From: Aneurinibacillus terranovensis DSM 18919
GTDB taxonomy: Bacteria > Bacillota > Bacilli > Aneurinibacillales > Aneurinibacillaceae
Direction: 5' to 3'
Assembly: GCF_000430625.1 (NCBI RefSeq)
Contig: NZ_AUMJ01000015.1
Location: 107,608-171,607 of the forward strand
DNA length: 64,000 bases
The notes below the pieces were generated by a model. That model was not told the DNA's origin and made no database searches. It worked only from the letters and a program-made list of their open reading frames with translations. Positions 1 to 10,406 of this stretch are shown one piece after another. Position 1 is the stretch's first letter. Each line of letters begins with the position of its first letter. Position numbers and translations under genes: made by a program.

Positions 1-30
1 CATCCTTATCTCGTATGGGTTAATTATACT

Positions 31-134
31 GTAGCAGTGAGCTACATAAGAATAATTGTAGCGATAAGATACATGATGATTGACATATTATTCTATTTAA
101 GATAATATTAGGCTTAAAAGTAGCGCAACGCTAC
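31..134. promoter_or_regulatory. Three GTAGC-N5-GCTAC operator-like palindromes
   Basis: Three 15-bp sites share the form GTAGC-N5-GCTAC. They lie at 31-45 (perfect), 58-72 (right arm GATAC, one mismatch) and 120-134 (perfect). The second ends 7 bp before the -35 box of the promoter at 80-108, and the third covers roughly +5 to +20. This is the layout expected for a repressor that blocks its own promoter. The downstream gene encodes an XRE-type helix-turn-helix protein, so autoregulation is the simplest reading. The pattern is seen directly; the assignment of the binding protein is inference. Confidence 0.65.
80..108 (+). promoter_or_regulatory. Sigma-A promoter of the XRE-kinase gene
   Basis: A perfect -35 TTGACA (80-85) is followed after 17 bp by -10 TAATAT (103-108). 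The start point would be near 115, leaving a leader of about 35 nt before the ATG at 153. Operator-like palindromes flank it on both sides. Confidence 0.7.
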
Positions 135-152
135 ATCAAAGGGGGCGATGGG

Positions 153-1079
153 ATGGCTCCAAGGAGATGGCTGGTTAAAATGAGAGAAGGTAAAAGATAT
201 ACACAGGAACAGGTTGCTGCATTTTCAAACATAAAAAGAGCGTATTATACCCAGATCGAAAATGGAAAAAGAACGCCAAGCGTAGACGTAGCCCGGCGGA
301 TCGCAAAAACGCTGGACTTTAACTGGAATTTTTTATTCGAAGAGACGGAGAAATATGGGGAGATAAGTGGAGAAGAGAGGGGAGCAGAAGCGGAAGCATT
401 ATTCCTGGTCGGGAGGGTGGCAGCCCGCTTTGCCCATGAAGTCCGGAATCCGCTCATGACGGTTCGCGGCTACCTCCAGTATCTTTCAGGGCAGGTCGGA
501 CCGGATATCGCTCATATTTTCGAAACCATCCTCATTCCTGAACTGGACAGCGTCAATCGCGTAATCAGTGACTTTTTGCTTGTTTCAACGCCTATTTTAC
601 TCAAAAAAGAGCGTGTGTTTATGAACGCTTTACTCAGAGAATTTTACAAGACTATTTCCCATCAATTATCTGCTCATCAAATACAAACCATCTTAGACTT
701 GTCCCCGGAGTTAGATACGGTTGCCATAGAGGTAGACCCGGAACGGTTTCTCAGAGTTCTCCTGGCCCTTTTTACGAATTCCGTGGAAGCAAAAGAGCGC
801 GCGGATATGAACATCACAATAAAATCAGCCCTCAAGGGGGAACAGATTCAAATTATTTTTAAAGATAATGGAAAGGGAATGCCGCCTTCCTTGCTTGCGC
901 ACACATCAGACCTCTTTTTTACAACCAAACCTTTGGATATAGGGCTCGGGCTTTCTATCGCGCAAAAAATCGTTAAGATGCATGGCGGATTTATCCAAAT
1001 TGAAAGCAACTGTTACCTCGGAACGATCGTGACGATTACGCTTCCTCTCCTTTGTCCTTCGCATGAATCTATCATTTAA
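153..1079 (+). CDS. XRE-type HTH domain fused to a sporulation-kinase-like histidine kinase
   Basis: A 308-residue protein in two parts. Residues about 8-60 form an XRE/Cro-type helix-turn-helix (TQEQVAAFSNIKRAYYTQIE, then NGKRTPS). From about 85 comes a histidine kinase core: H-box AHEVRNPLMTVRGYLQYL with phospho-acceptor His95, an N-box with Asn209, the G1 motif DNGKGMP (Asp238), FFTTK, and the G2 motif GLGLSIAQKIV. The H-box resembles Bacillus KinA/KinE-type sporulation kinases. No transmembrane, PAS or other sensor segment is visible, so the protein should be cytosolic. A DNA-binding domain takes the place of the sensor, which is an unusual arrangement. The start ATG at 153 follows a G-rich ribosome-binding site; an ATG at 148 is in another frame. 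Its target regulator is unknown; a Spo0F/Spo0A-type phosphorelay is a guess from H-box similarity. Confidence 0.8.
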   Translation: MAPRRWLVKMREGKRYTQEQVAAFSNIKRAYYTQIENGKRTPSVDVARRIAKTLDFNWNFLFEETEKYGEISGEERGAEAEALFLVGRVAARFAHEVRNPLMTVRGYLQYLSGQVGPDIAHIFETILIPELDSVNRVISDFLLVSTPILLKKERVFMNALLREFYKTISHQLSAHQIQTILDLSPELDTVAIEVDPERFLRVLLALFTNSVEAKERADMNITIKSALKGEQIQIIFKDNGKGMPPSLLAHTSDLFFTTKPLDIGLGLSIAQKIVKMHGGFIQIESNCYLGTIVTITLPLLCPSHESII

Positions 1080-1278
1080 TTTGAGAATTTTCACATTACA
1101 AACGAATGAACGTTCGAAAACATCTGGATATATCTTTAGTAGCAGAGAAAAATAAATATATATAGCAACCTTCCTCCTGTTTTTCCGTATATATTATTAT
1201 TGTTGGAAAATAGTAGATAGATTTCTGGTAGAATGTACATAACGTAATGTTGATTACAAAGGAGAAGGGGATGCACGG

Positions 1279-2673
1279 ATGAAAGCCGCACGAATTTTTG
1301 GGGGCCTCCTAAGTGTTTGTTTGATTTTTCCGTTTGCTAGTTTTGCACACGCCGAAGAGCAGCAGGTAAAGGTTGAGATTACGTCACCTTTTAGCACCGA
1401 TGCAGGAACTCTGTCCAGTATTAATTTTTCGGTAACAGAGGATTATTTGGCCGAAGGTACGCCAATTGCTGCCGGTCAGAAATATGTCGTCTCTCTTGAG
1501 AGCGGAGTGCTAAACTTATACCAGATTAATGGCGATAGCCTGAATCCTATCATACAGGGTAAGACTTCTATTGTGCTGACACCAGCAAACAGCGCTGTTG
1601 ATGACAATATGGTAGAATTGGATGGCGATAAATCTTCCAATAAATACAGGGAGAGTATGGAATTCAGGCTGGGTGTGAAAAACGGCCAATCCTGTATCAT
1701 TCCGATTAACGAGCTTAGCGTGGATAACTATTTAAAAGGTGTTGTTCCTATGGAAATGAGCGATTCATGGGAAATGGAAGCGTTAAAAGCACAGGCGGTA
1801 GCCGCGCGTACGTATGTAATGAAATCCATGCAATCATTGAATGCGAACGGCTACATTAACGATACGGTTAAATACCAGGCTTATCGAGGCGTAAATATAG
1901 AGGGCGACAATGCGACTCAGGCCGTGGAAGGCACCAAGGGTGAAGTGCTTACGTATAATGGCCAGTTAATTTCAGCCCTTTACAGTTCGAGCGACGGCGG
2001 TTATACGGAGTCTTCGGAAAACGTGTGGAGTGGAGGGGCTTATCCCTATCTGACAGAGAAGCCGGATCCCTATGATGCTAAAATATCACCGCATATTGGA
2101 TGGCAGGAAACGTACACGATTGGTGATATTGAAAAAAAACTGGCGGCTGCCGGCATGGGGGTAGGAACTGTTAAGAGCATTCAGCTTGCAGCGGTATATC
2201 CTTCTCACCGGATTGCGGATTTAGTTATTCAGGGGGATAAAGGCACCCAGCATCTATCAAAAGAAAGAGCCCGCACGGTTCTCGGCCTGAAAAGCGCGAT
2301 GTATACCATAAAACTTAATACCACAGGAAATGCAGCTTCAAACCCGGATCCGAACAGCACGGTTACTGTACTCGGTCAGACTGCCGAGAAGAAAAACCTG
2401 CTTGGTTTGTCTGTTCAAACGGCAACAGGTGTGAAACCGGTAGCTCCGGGAAAAACTGTTATTCAAGGGGCAACCGGACAAGCTTCCTTGTCCGGCCAGC
2501 AGGCGTCAGCAGGCACGATTGCCTCTGTCACCTTCACAGGGAACGGATGGGGGCACGGTGTTGGGATGAGCCAATGGGGTGCGAGGGAAATGGCCAAGGA
2601 AGGAAAAACCTTTGCGGAAATTCTGGATTTTTATTACCAAGGGGCAGTGTTGACGCAGAATGACGGAAATTAG
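1279..2673 (+). CDS. SpoIID/LytB-domain secreted protein
   Basis: A 464-residue protein with an N-terminal signal peptide (hydrophobic core up to about residue 22, AHA cleavage site). It has a SpoIID/LytB domain starting near residue 140: NYLKGVVPMEM, ALKAQAVAARTY, then YSSSDGGYTESSENVW. A second block near the C-terminus (GNGWGHGVGMSQWGA, FAEILDFYYQGA) completes the typical SpoIID fold. SpoIID-family proteins are lytic transglycosylases that act on denuded glycan strands in engulfment or cell-wall turnover. It lies directly upstream of queA, as in many Bacilli. The low-complexity Asn/Thr/Gly/Gln-rich stretch at about 345-410 is an insert between the two conserved blocks. It is a paralogue-type SpoIID-like protein rather than certainly the sporulation SpoIID itself. 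Confidence 0.85.
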   Translation: MKAARIFGGLLSVCLIFPFASFAHAEEQQVKVEITSPFSTDAGTLSSINFSVTEDYLAEGTPIAAGQKYVVSLESGVLNLYQINGDSLNPIIQGKTSIVLTPANSAVDDNMVELDGDKSSNKYRESMEFRLGVKNGQSCIIPINELSVDNYLKGVVPMEMSDSWEMEALKAQAVAARTYVMKSMQSLNANGYINDTVKYQAYRGVNIEGDNATQAVEGTKGEVLTYNGQLISALYSSSDGGYTESSENVWSGGAYPYLTEKPDPYDAKISPHIGWQETYTIGDIEKKLAAAGMGVGTVKSIQLAAVYPSHRIADLVIQGDKGTQHLSKERARTVLGLKSAMYTIKLNTTGNAASNPDPNSTVTVLGQTAEKKNLLGLSVQTATGVKPVAPGKTVIQGATGQASLSGQQASAGTIASVTFTGNGWGHGVGMSQWGAREMAKEGKTFAEILDFYYQGAVLTQNDGN

Positions 2674-2766
2674 CAGAACGGCTATATTCGCACTTCCTTG
2701 CAAGTTCATAGAAAAATCGTTATCATAGATAACGTTTCAAAAGAATAATAAGCAGAGGGATTAGCC

Positions 2767-4996
<2,230 letters not shown>

Positions 4997-5037
4997 ATAT
5001 AGTGATAGTAAATACAATATAGCAGGGGGCTAACGCA

Positions 5038-5343
5038 ATGAATGCATCAATAGGACAACTTCTTCCATTACTTTTAATGTTCGTGATTTTCTACTTCCTT
5101 CTGATTCGGCCGCAGCAAAAGCGATCGAAACAAAGAAACGCCATGCTGAGCGCTTTAAAAAAAGGGGACAAGATTGTAACAATCGGCGGGCTTCATGGTA
5201 CGATTGATCTAATTAATGAGGAGAACAACACGATTGTTGTTAACGCCGGAGGTCAAAAATTGACGTTCGATAAAGCCGCCGTCAACGCGGTTGCAGGAGA
5301 AAAGCCTGTTGTAAGCGAAAAGGAAAGTGAAAAGGCAAAGTAA
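5038..5343 (+). CDS. yajC: Preprotein translocase subunit YajC
   Basis: A 101-residue protein with a single N-terminal membrane helix (LLPLLLMFVIFYFLLIRPQQ) followed by the conserved RPQQKRSK and KKGDKIVTIGGLHGTI segments and a charged tail. YajC is an accessory part of the SecDF-YajC complex, which helps the SecYEG channel. The gene follows tgt and ends in a rho-independent terminator. secD and secF lie about 5 kb downstream. Confidence 0.95.
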   Translation: MNASIGQLLPLLLMFVIFYFLLIRPQQKRSKQRNAMLSALKKGDKIVTIGGLHGTIDLINEENNTIVVNAGGQKLTFDKAAVNAVAGEKPVVSEKESEKAK

Positions 5344-5345
5344 TG

Positions 5346-5390
5346 AAAAAAGCCTGCTTGACGGTTATCGGCAAGCGGGCTTTTACTTTT
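5346..5390 (+). terminator. Rho-independent terminator after yajC
   Basis: Arms AAAAGCCTGCTTG and CAAGCGGGCTTTT close an 11-nt loop, with one internal mismatch, followed by a T-rich run. It lies 3 bp after the yajC stop and would also serve the convergent gene on the other strand. Confidence 0.8.
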
Positions 5391-5768
5391 TTACTTTCTC
5401 GCTACATTAACCCCTATGATGCCACCGAATGATGAGATAATAAAGGCAAGGATAGCGTGGTACAGACGGCTGATGCCAATCTCTGTATTAAAACCGAGAA
5501 AGCTGAATAGAAGGATGAGTGTGTAAAAAGCGATTCCTGTCATCCCTCCGTAATACCAGCCCTTTTCCCCTCCTTTTTTTCCGGAGACGAAGCCTCCTAC
5601 AAATAAAGCCAGCGAATTGATGCTATAAACAAAGGAAGGAAGGGAAGCTTCTTTTAGAGAAGAAAAGGCCAGGATGAGGGAAGTGACTAAGGCGCCTATG
5701 ACTACAATCACCGTGGAATATAAAACTCCGGAAAGAATGGGGAGGGTGATCCGTTCCATTTTAACCAT
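5391..5768 (-). CDS. TIGR04086-type (YrzE-like) membrane protein
   Basis: A 125-residue protein with four hydrophobic segments: LYSTVIVVIGALVTSLILAF, the region around LALFVGGFVSGKK, ITGIAFYTLILLFSFLGF-like and ILAFIISSFGGIIGV. It matches the small four-helix membrane family found next to yajC in many spore formers (B. subtilis YrzE). The glycine-rich GGFVSGKKGGEKGWYYGG linker is typical. It is convergent with yajC. No biochemical role is known to me. Confidence 0.75.
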   Translation of the reverse strand: MVKMERITLPILSGVLYSTVIVVIGALVTSLILAFSSLKEASLPSFVYSINSLALFVGGFVSGKKGGEKGWYYGGMTGIAFYTLILLFSFLGFNTEIGISRLYHAILAFIISSFGGIIGVNVARK

Positions 5769-5926
5769 TTCTAATGCTCACCTCACTTTTTGTACAATCT
5801 ATGAGCGAAAAGGGTTGTTTATTCCTCTAATGGTGGACGGAAGCGGTGGGCGCTTTGTAAATGTTTTGGAAGGGATTTTGTAGCCGGTAAAAAATCTTCG
5901 TGCAGCTCAGGGAAGGGTGCTAGATT

Positions 5927-7153
5927 ATGGAACAGATTACATTATCAATTCATTATATTCTGTATATTCTGATTCTGATTTTTGCCACAGGGATGGTGTC
6001 CGGTAAAATTGCGAATTCGCTTAAGCTGCCCGATGTGGCCCTGTTTCTCGTATTTGGTATTATACTTGGTCCCGGGTTGAATTTGCTTTCAGAAACGAGC
6101 CGTTCCTTTACTAACCAGTTTATTCTCGTGCTCGGGGCAACTTTAATTTTATTTGACGGAGGAAGAAATATCGGTTTACGCACGCTGCGCCGGGTATGGC
6201 CAACGGTGGCATTATTGAGTGTGGTTGGCGTGTTAATCTCCGCTGTCGTGGTCGGATACACCGCTGCGTTCATTCTGCATATTCCGCTCGCCTATGCCTT
6301 TCTGCTGGCAGCGATTATTGCCTCCACGGACCCTGCTACTCTTATTCCTGTATTTAAACAGGTGAAAATCAGGCCGAAAGTACGGGAAACGGTAGAAAGT
6401 GAATCCGCTTTTAATGATGCCGTCGGGTCCATTCTTACTTTTTCGGTTTTAGCTATCGTGACAGGGGCACAACGCGTCTCGATAGCCGGGGGCATCTTGG
6501 ACTTTTTGAAAGTATCCATCGGTGGAATCATTGTCGGTGCCGTGATTGGCTATGTCGTCGCCTATGTGGTTTCTCACGTGTCGCTCGGATTTTTGAAAGA
6601 TTACACAACGATCGCAATGATCGTGACCGCCTTATTGTCTTATCTGATAGGGGATGAACTCCACTTAAGCGGATTTATGGCCGCGTTTGTTGCAGGCCTT
6701 ATTTGGGGGAATTCGCATATATTCGGTCTCCACATGGACGATAAAAAAATGGAGATGAACCATTTCACGGATAACATCACGGTGCTTATGCGCATGTTGA
6801 TTTTTGTTCTGTTAGGCAGTCAGGTGAATTTTGCTTCGATACTAAAGTATTTGGGCGGCGGGCTTCTTGTCATTGTTGTGTTCATGCTGGTGGCCCGCCC
6901 GCTGTCGGTATTTCTCTGTGCTCTGCCTGATCGCAAGGCCCGCTGGACCTTTCGTGAAATGCTCTTTATGTGCTGGGTTAGGGAAACGGGTGTGATTCCC
7001 GCTGCCCTTTCAGGTATGGTCGTGGGGATGGGCGTGCCACATGCGGATATGATCGCTTCTGTGACATTCCTTGCGATTTTGCTAACGATTCTGCTGCAGG
7101 CAAGCACGACCGCGTATGTGGCAAAAAAACTTGGCATCGATCACGTTGACTGA
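5927..7153 (+). CDS. K+/H+ (cation:proton) antiporter, NhaP2/CPA1 type
   Basis: A 408-residue integral membrane protein with about 11-12 hydrophobic helices. The CPA signature is visible: LPDVALFLVFGIILGPGLN, the helix-4 motif IIASTDPATLIPVF and the helix-5 motif ESESAFNDAVGSILTF with the proton-carrying Asn-Asp pair. No C-terminal TrkA/RCK domain is present, so it is a short form. It exchanges protons for K+ or Na+; the ion cannot be told from sequence. The gene stands alone, followed by a terminator-like hairpin. Confidence 0.88.
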   Translation: MEQITLSIHYILYILILIFATGMVSGKIANSLKLPDVALFLVFGIILGPGLNLLSETSRSFTNQFILVLGATLILFDGGRNIGLRTLRRVWPTVALLSVVGVLISAVVVGYTAAFILHIPLAYAFLLAAIIASTDPATLIPVFKQVKIRPKVRETVESESAFNDAVGSILTFSVLAIVTGAQRVSIAGGILDFLKVSIGGIIVGAVIGYVVAYVVSHVSLGFLKDYTTIAMIVTALLSYLIGDELHLSGFMAAFVAGLIWGNSHIFGLHMDDKKMEMNHFTDNITVLMRMLIFVLLGSQVNFASILKYLGGGLLVIVVFMLVARPLSVFLCALPDRKARWTFREMLFMCWVRETGVIPAALSGMVVGMGVPHADMIASVTFLAILLTILLQASTTAYVAKKLGIDHVD

Positions 7154-7202
7154 TTTTTAACCAGAATTTTATTTGAAAGCCGCATAAATTTCCCGTATGA
7201 TG

Positions 7203-7233
7203 AAAGGGCAGGTGAAAACTCCTGCTCTTTTTT
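7203..7233 (+). terminator. Terminator after the antiporter gene
   Basis: Arms AGGGCAGG and CCTGCTCT are separated by a short A-rich loop and followed by a run of T. It lies about 50 bp after the stop. Confidence 0.65.
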
Positions 7234-7278
7234 CGGCTATAATCAAGGGTAACGGGGATATTCGGGAGGTGTGGAACG

Positions 7279-8250
7279 ATGATTAAATCATATTTTTATA
7301 ACCATTCAGAACAAACTATGCACCATGACGTGGATCTGGATCAGGTGAATGAATTTTTACGTTCTCCCGAAGATTTGCTATGGATTGATTTATACGATGT
7401 GGGAAATGAAGAATTGCAATACGTGGCAAAAATTTTCAATTTCCACCCGCTGGCGATTGAAGATTGCCTTCACGTCAGCCCGCGCGCCAAGGTTGATGAT
7501 TATGAGGATTATTTTTTCTTCGTGTTTCACGCCCTTCGTTATAACGAGGAAAGCGATACGGAGATTACAACGCTTGAACTGAATGTATTTCTTGGACCGA
7601 ATTATATCGTCACCATCCATCGCAAACAAATGCCGACGCTGGGGAGAATTGCGGCCACCAGTTTGCGCAGTAAATTATACATGAATAAAGGGCCGGACTT
7701 TCTGCTTTACTCGATTGTCGACGGAATCACCGATGAATACTTTCCGATTATGGATCGCATTAGCGTCCGGATTGACGAACTGGAAGACGAAATTTATGAG
7801 CACCAGGTTGAGGAGATTACGGAGGAGTTCCTGGCCTTAAAGAGAACGATTATTCTGGTCAGGCGCGTAATCATGCCGCAGAAGCGGATTTTTGCCAATA
7901 TCAACGGGCGCATGTCTTTCGATATCCGGGAAGAAAATGTTCCGTTTTTTATTGACCTCGTTGACCATTTAGAGCGAATCGCGGATTCAACCGAAACGTT
8001 CCGCGACCTTGTAAACGGGGCGCTTGAAACGTATTATTCGATCGTGAGCGCGAAGACAACGGAAACGATGCGCGTGCTTACCATTATATCAACGATTATG
8101 ATGCCATTGACGTTCATTACCGGTTTATTGGGGATGAATGTGCCCATTCCCGGCCAGAGGTGGATTCACAGTTTTTGGCTCATTGTGGCGTTTTTAGCAG
8201 GTCTGACTTTCTTCATGCTGCTGTATTTTAAGAAGAAACGCTGGTTGTGA
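7279..8250 (+). CDS. corA: CorA-type magnesium/cobalt transporter
   Basis: A 323-residue protein with the soluble N-terminal domain and coiled stalk of CorA, ending in two membrane helices. The pore signature GMN is present (FITGLLGMNVPIPGQ) near residue 285, and a lysine/arginine-rich tail (KKKRW) closes the protein. CorA pentamers import Mg2+ and related ions down the membrane potential. It starts at ATG 7279 after GGGAGGTG and is convergent with spoVB. Confidence 0.93.
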   Translation: MIKSYFYNHSEQTMHHDVDLDQVNEFLRSPEDLLWIDLYDVGNEELQYVAKIFNFHPLAIEDCLHVSPRAKVDDYEDYFFFVFHALRYNEESDTEITTLELNVFLGPNYIVTIHRKQMPTLGRIAATSLRSKLYMNKGPDFLLYSIVDGITDEYFPIMDRISVRIDELEDEIYEHQVEEITEEFLALKRTIILVRRVIMPQKRIFANINGRMSFDIREENVPFFIDLVDHLERIADSTETFRDLVNGALETYYSIVSAKTTETMRVLTIISTIMMPLTFITGLLGMNVPIPGQRWIHSFWLIVAFLAGLTFFMLLYFKKKRWL

Positions 8251-8319
8251 CCGCGCGCATGACCGCTGCCCATTGTGTGGAGCGCAGCGTGCAGCGCGGT
8301 TGATTTGCACGTACCCGGC

Positions 8320-9894
8320 TTACCGTTTCGGGAAATAAGGGGCGAGCGATTTGCCGATCCAGGGGATTCGCTGGACATCCTGGCGACCGAGAACTTTTAA
8401 CCACACGAGTAGCGCGGAGTAAATCAGAAAGGAAAGGCATGAACCGAATATGATTGCGGTTCCCAACGCCATGCTGTTCGACCAGTACCTGGAAAGGTAC
8501 AGCGCCATATAGCTGGACGGGAGTACGCTTACAAGGACTTTAATAAAATCCTGGAATTGTATAGTAAACCCGATGATTTTACTGATGCTGAAGAAATGCA
8601 GCAGCGTCACGGACAGAATGCTGATATTGACAGAGAGAACAACCCCATCTACCCCGAATTCCGGGCGCGAGGCGAGAAGGAGGATGGCGGTTGTTTTTAA
8701 GATCGCACCAATAATGGTGTTGCGCATCGCTGCATTTGCATAATTCAGCCCTTGCAGTGCGGCTTGCAGAGGTCCCTGGAAGTAGAGAAACAGGGAATAC
8801 GGTGCCATCATTTTAAGAAACCGGCCTACATTGTTATCGTGATATAAAATGTTGGAAAGCGGCTCGGCGAAAACATACAACAGCGCCGCGAACGGAGCTC
8901 CTATTACGAGCGCGATGCGGATAGACTGGTAAATCCGGCGAAACACGAGCGCATGGTTTTTCTGTGCCGCTGCTTCGGCTACGGCAGGAACGAGGGAAAC
9001 GGAAAGCGAATACGTAATAAACGTTGGAAAAATCAGCAGTGGAATTGCCATTCCGGCGAGTTCCCCGTAAAAGCTGGTGGCCGAACCTGCCGTAATGCCT
9101 GCAAACGCGAGGCTCTGGGCCACAACAATCGGCTCGATAAAAAATGTAATCGAACCGACGATGCGGCTCCCTGTAACCGGCAGTGAAATATCGAGCAGCC
9201 CACGCAGCGTGTCACGGTTGCCGGAAATAATTGTTGTAATATTTCTTTTCTTGAATAGGGCGGGGATGCGCTGCCTGCGAAATTGAAGAAACAGGCTCAG
9301 CATACCCATCGCTTCGCCGATTACGACGCCTGCCATCGCTCCGGCTGCCGCATATTCCACTCCTCTGGGCATCAGCCACCTCGCAAATAAGATCACGGTA
9401 AACATACGGACAATTTGCTCGACCACCTGTGAACTTGCCGGTGGTATCATATTCTGTTTGCCCTGAAAATATCCGCGCAGTACGGAGGAAACAGCGACGA
9501 TCGGTACGATAGGGGCGATGGCAATCAGGGAATAGTAGGCTCTCTCGTCCGTTAAGAATATTTTGGAAATGACGGAGGCTCCTCCGATCATAAGTGTGGT
9601 AAACACCAGGCTAAGCGCGGATACAATGAGCAGAGAAATTTGTAAAATCGCACGAATTTTCTCCTTATCATTGCGGGCTTCCGCTTCCGCGACCATTTTT
9701 GAAATCGAAACATTCAAGCCGAACGTGGACAGCGAGATAATAAGAATAAGGGTTGGAACAGCCATTTGGTAGAGGCCAAGTCCTTCGGCGCCAATGATAC
9801 GGGCGAGCATGATTCTATTTATAAACCCAAGTATTTTTACGATAAGGCCGGCTGAGACGAGTACAAGCGTACCTTGAATAAATGATTTACTCAT
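8320..9894 (-). CDS. spoVB: Stage V sporulation protein B (MATE/MurJ-like flippase)
   Basis: About 524 residues with some 14 membrane helices of the polysaccharide-flippase (PST/MATE) type. The start is taken at ATG 9894, which gives MSKSFIQGTLVLVSAGLIVK; the frame stays open for 21 more codons upstream, but these look non-coding. SpoVB is needed for spore cortex synthesis and is thought to flip lipid-linked peptidoglycan precursors. Motifs such as GFINRIMLARIIGAEGLGLY and the position next to comN and secDF match B. subtilis. It is transcribed divergently from the comN-like gene. Confidence 0.92.
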   Translation of the reverse strand: MSKSFIQGTLVLVSAGLIVKILGFINRIMLARIIGAEGLGLYQMAVPTLILIISLSTFGLNVSISKMVAEAEARNDKEKIRAILQISLLIVSALSLVFTTLMIGGASVISKIFLTDERAYYSLIAIAPIVPIVAVSSVLRGYFQGKQNMIPPASSQVVEQIVRMFTVILFARWLMPRGVEYAAAGAMAGVVIGEAMGMLSLFLQFRRQRIPALFKKRNITTIISGNRDTLRGLLDISLPVTGSRIVGSITFFIEPIVVAQSLAFAGITAGSATSFYGELAGMAIPLLIFPTFITYSLSVSLVPAVAEAAAQKNHALVFRRIYQSIRIALVIGAPFAALLYVFAEPLSNILYHDNNVGRFLKMMAPYSLFLYFQGPLQAALQGLNYANAAMRNTIIGAILKTTAILLLASRPEFGVDGVVLSVNISILSVTLLHFFSISKIIGFTIQFQDFIKVLVSVLPSSYMALYLSRYWSNSMALGTAIIFGSCLSFLIYSALLVWLKVLGRQDVQRIPWIGKSLAPYFPKR

Positions 9895-9994
9895 CAGCTT
9901 TTGTGTCCCCTCTTTTACTCTTTTTATGTAGCATATGCATGTACTACTTCCAAACATGCCAGAAGAATACTTGAAAAAAAGGATGGTGTAAGGG

Positions 9995-10243
9995 ATGGAA
10001 AAAGGGGCTCTACAGCAAGAGATTGATTATTTGTGCCGGATTAAAGCGAGTGAGTTTTCCATGCTCGGATATGAGGGGGCGGATGCAGAAGACATCTGGG
10101 ACTGTGTATCACGGAAATATAAGGAACTGCCGCCATTACACCGTTTAACGAATGACATCCTTTCCCTGAAGCCGGACAGATGGATGAACTGGTTGACCAT
10201 TCAGGCATACAAAGGGGATTTATTTGGTGAAAAAGATAAATAG
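9995..10243 (+). CDS. ComN-like post-transcriptional regulator
   Basis: An 82-residue soluble protein rich in charged and aromatic residues (DYLCRIKASEFSMLGY, DIWDCVSRKYKELP, PDRWMNWLTIQAYKG). It matches the short family found between spoVB and secDF in Bacilli, whose B. subtilis member ComN (YrzD) acts post-transcriptionally on the comE operon. The position is the same here. The role in this organism is inferred from family and location only. Confidence 0.75.
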   Translation: MEKGALQQEIDYLCRIKASEFSMLGYEGADAEDIWDCVSRKYKELPPLHRLTNDILSLKPDRWMNWLTIQAYKGDLFGEKDK

Positions 10244-10258
10244 AGGTAAAAGATAGTT

Positions 10259-10288
10259 TTGGAGCAAGGGTGAATTTTGTTGTATAAT
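10259..10288 (+). promoter_or_regulatory. Probable sigma-A promoter of secDF
   Basis: TTGGAG (10259-10264) and a perfect TATAAT (10283-10288) are separated by 18 bp, about 120 bp upstream of the secD start. Confidence 0.5.
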
Positions 10289-10406
10289 AGGGAAGTCCAT
10301 TTATGAAAAAGTAGATAGTCAAACGATGTAGAGAGTAGAAGCCATGCAGCTGCGCGGTTCGGCGGTCAACTGGCTTTTAGTTATGTTAAAGGAGGAAGTA
10401 CGGTAC

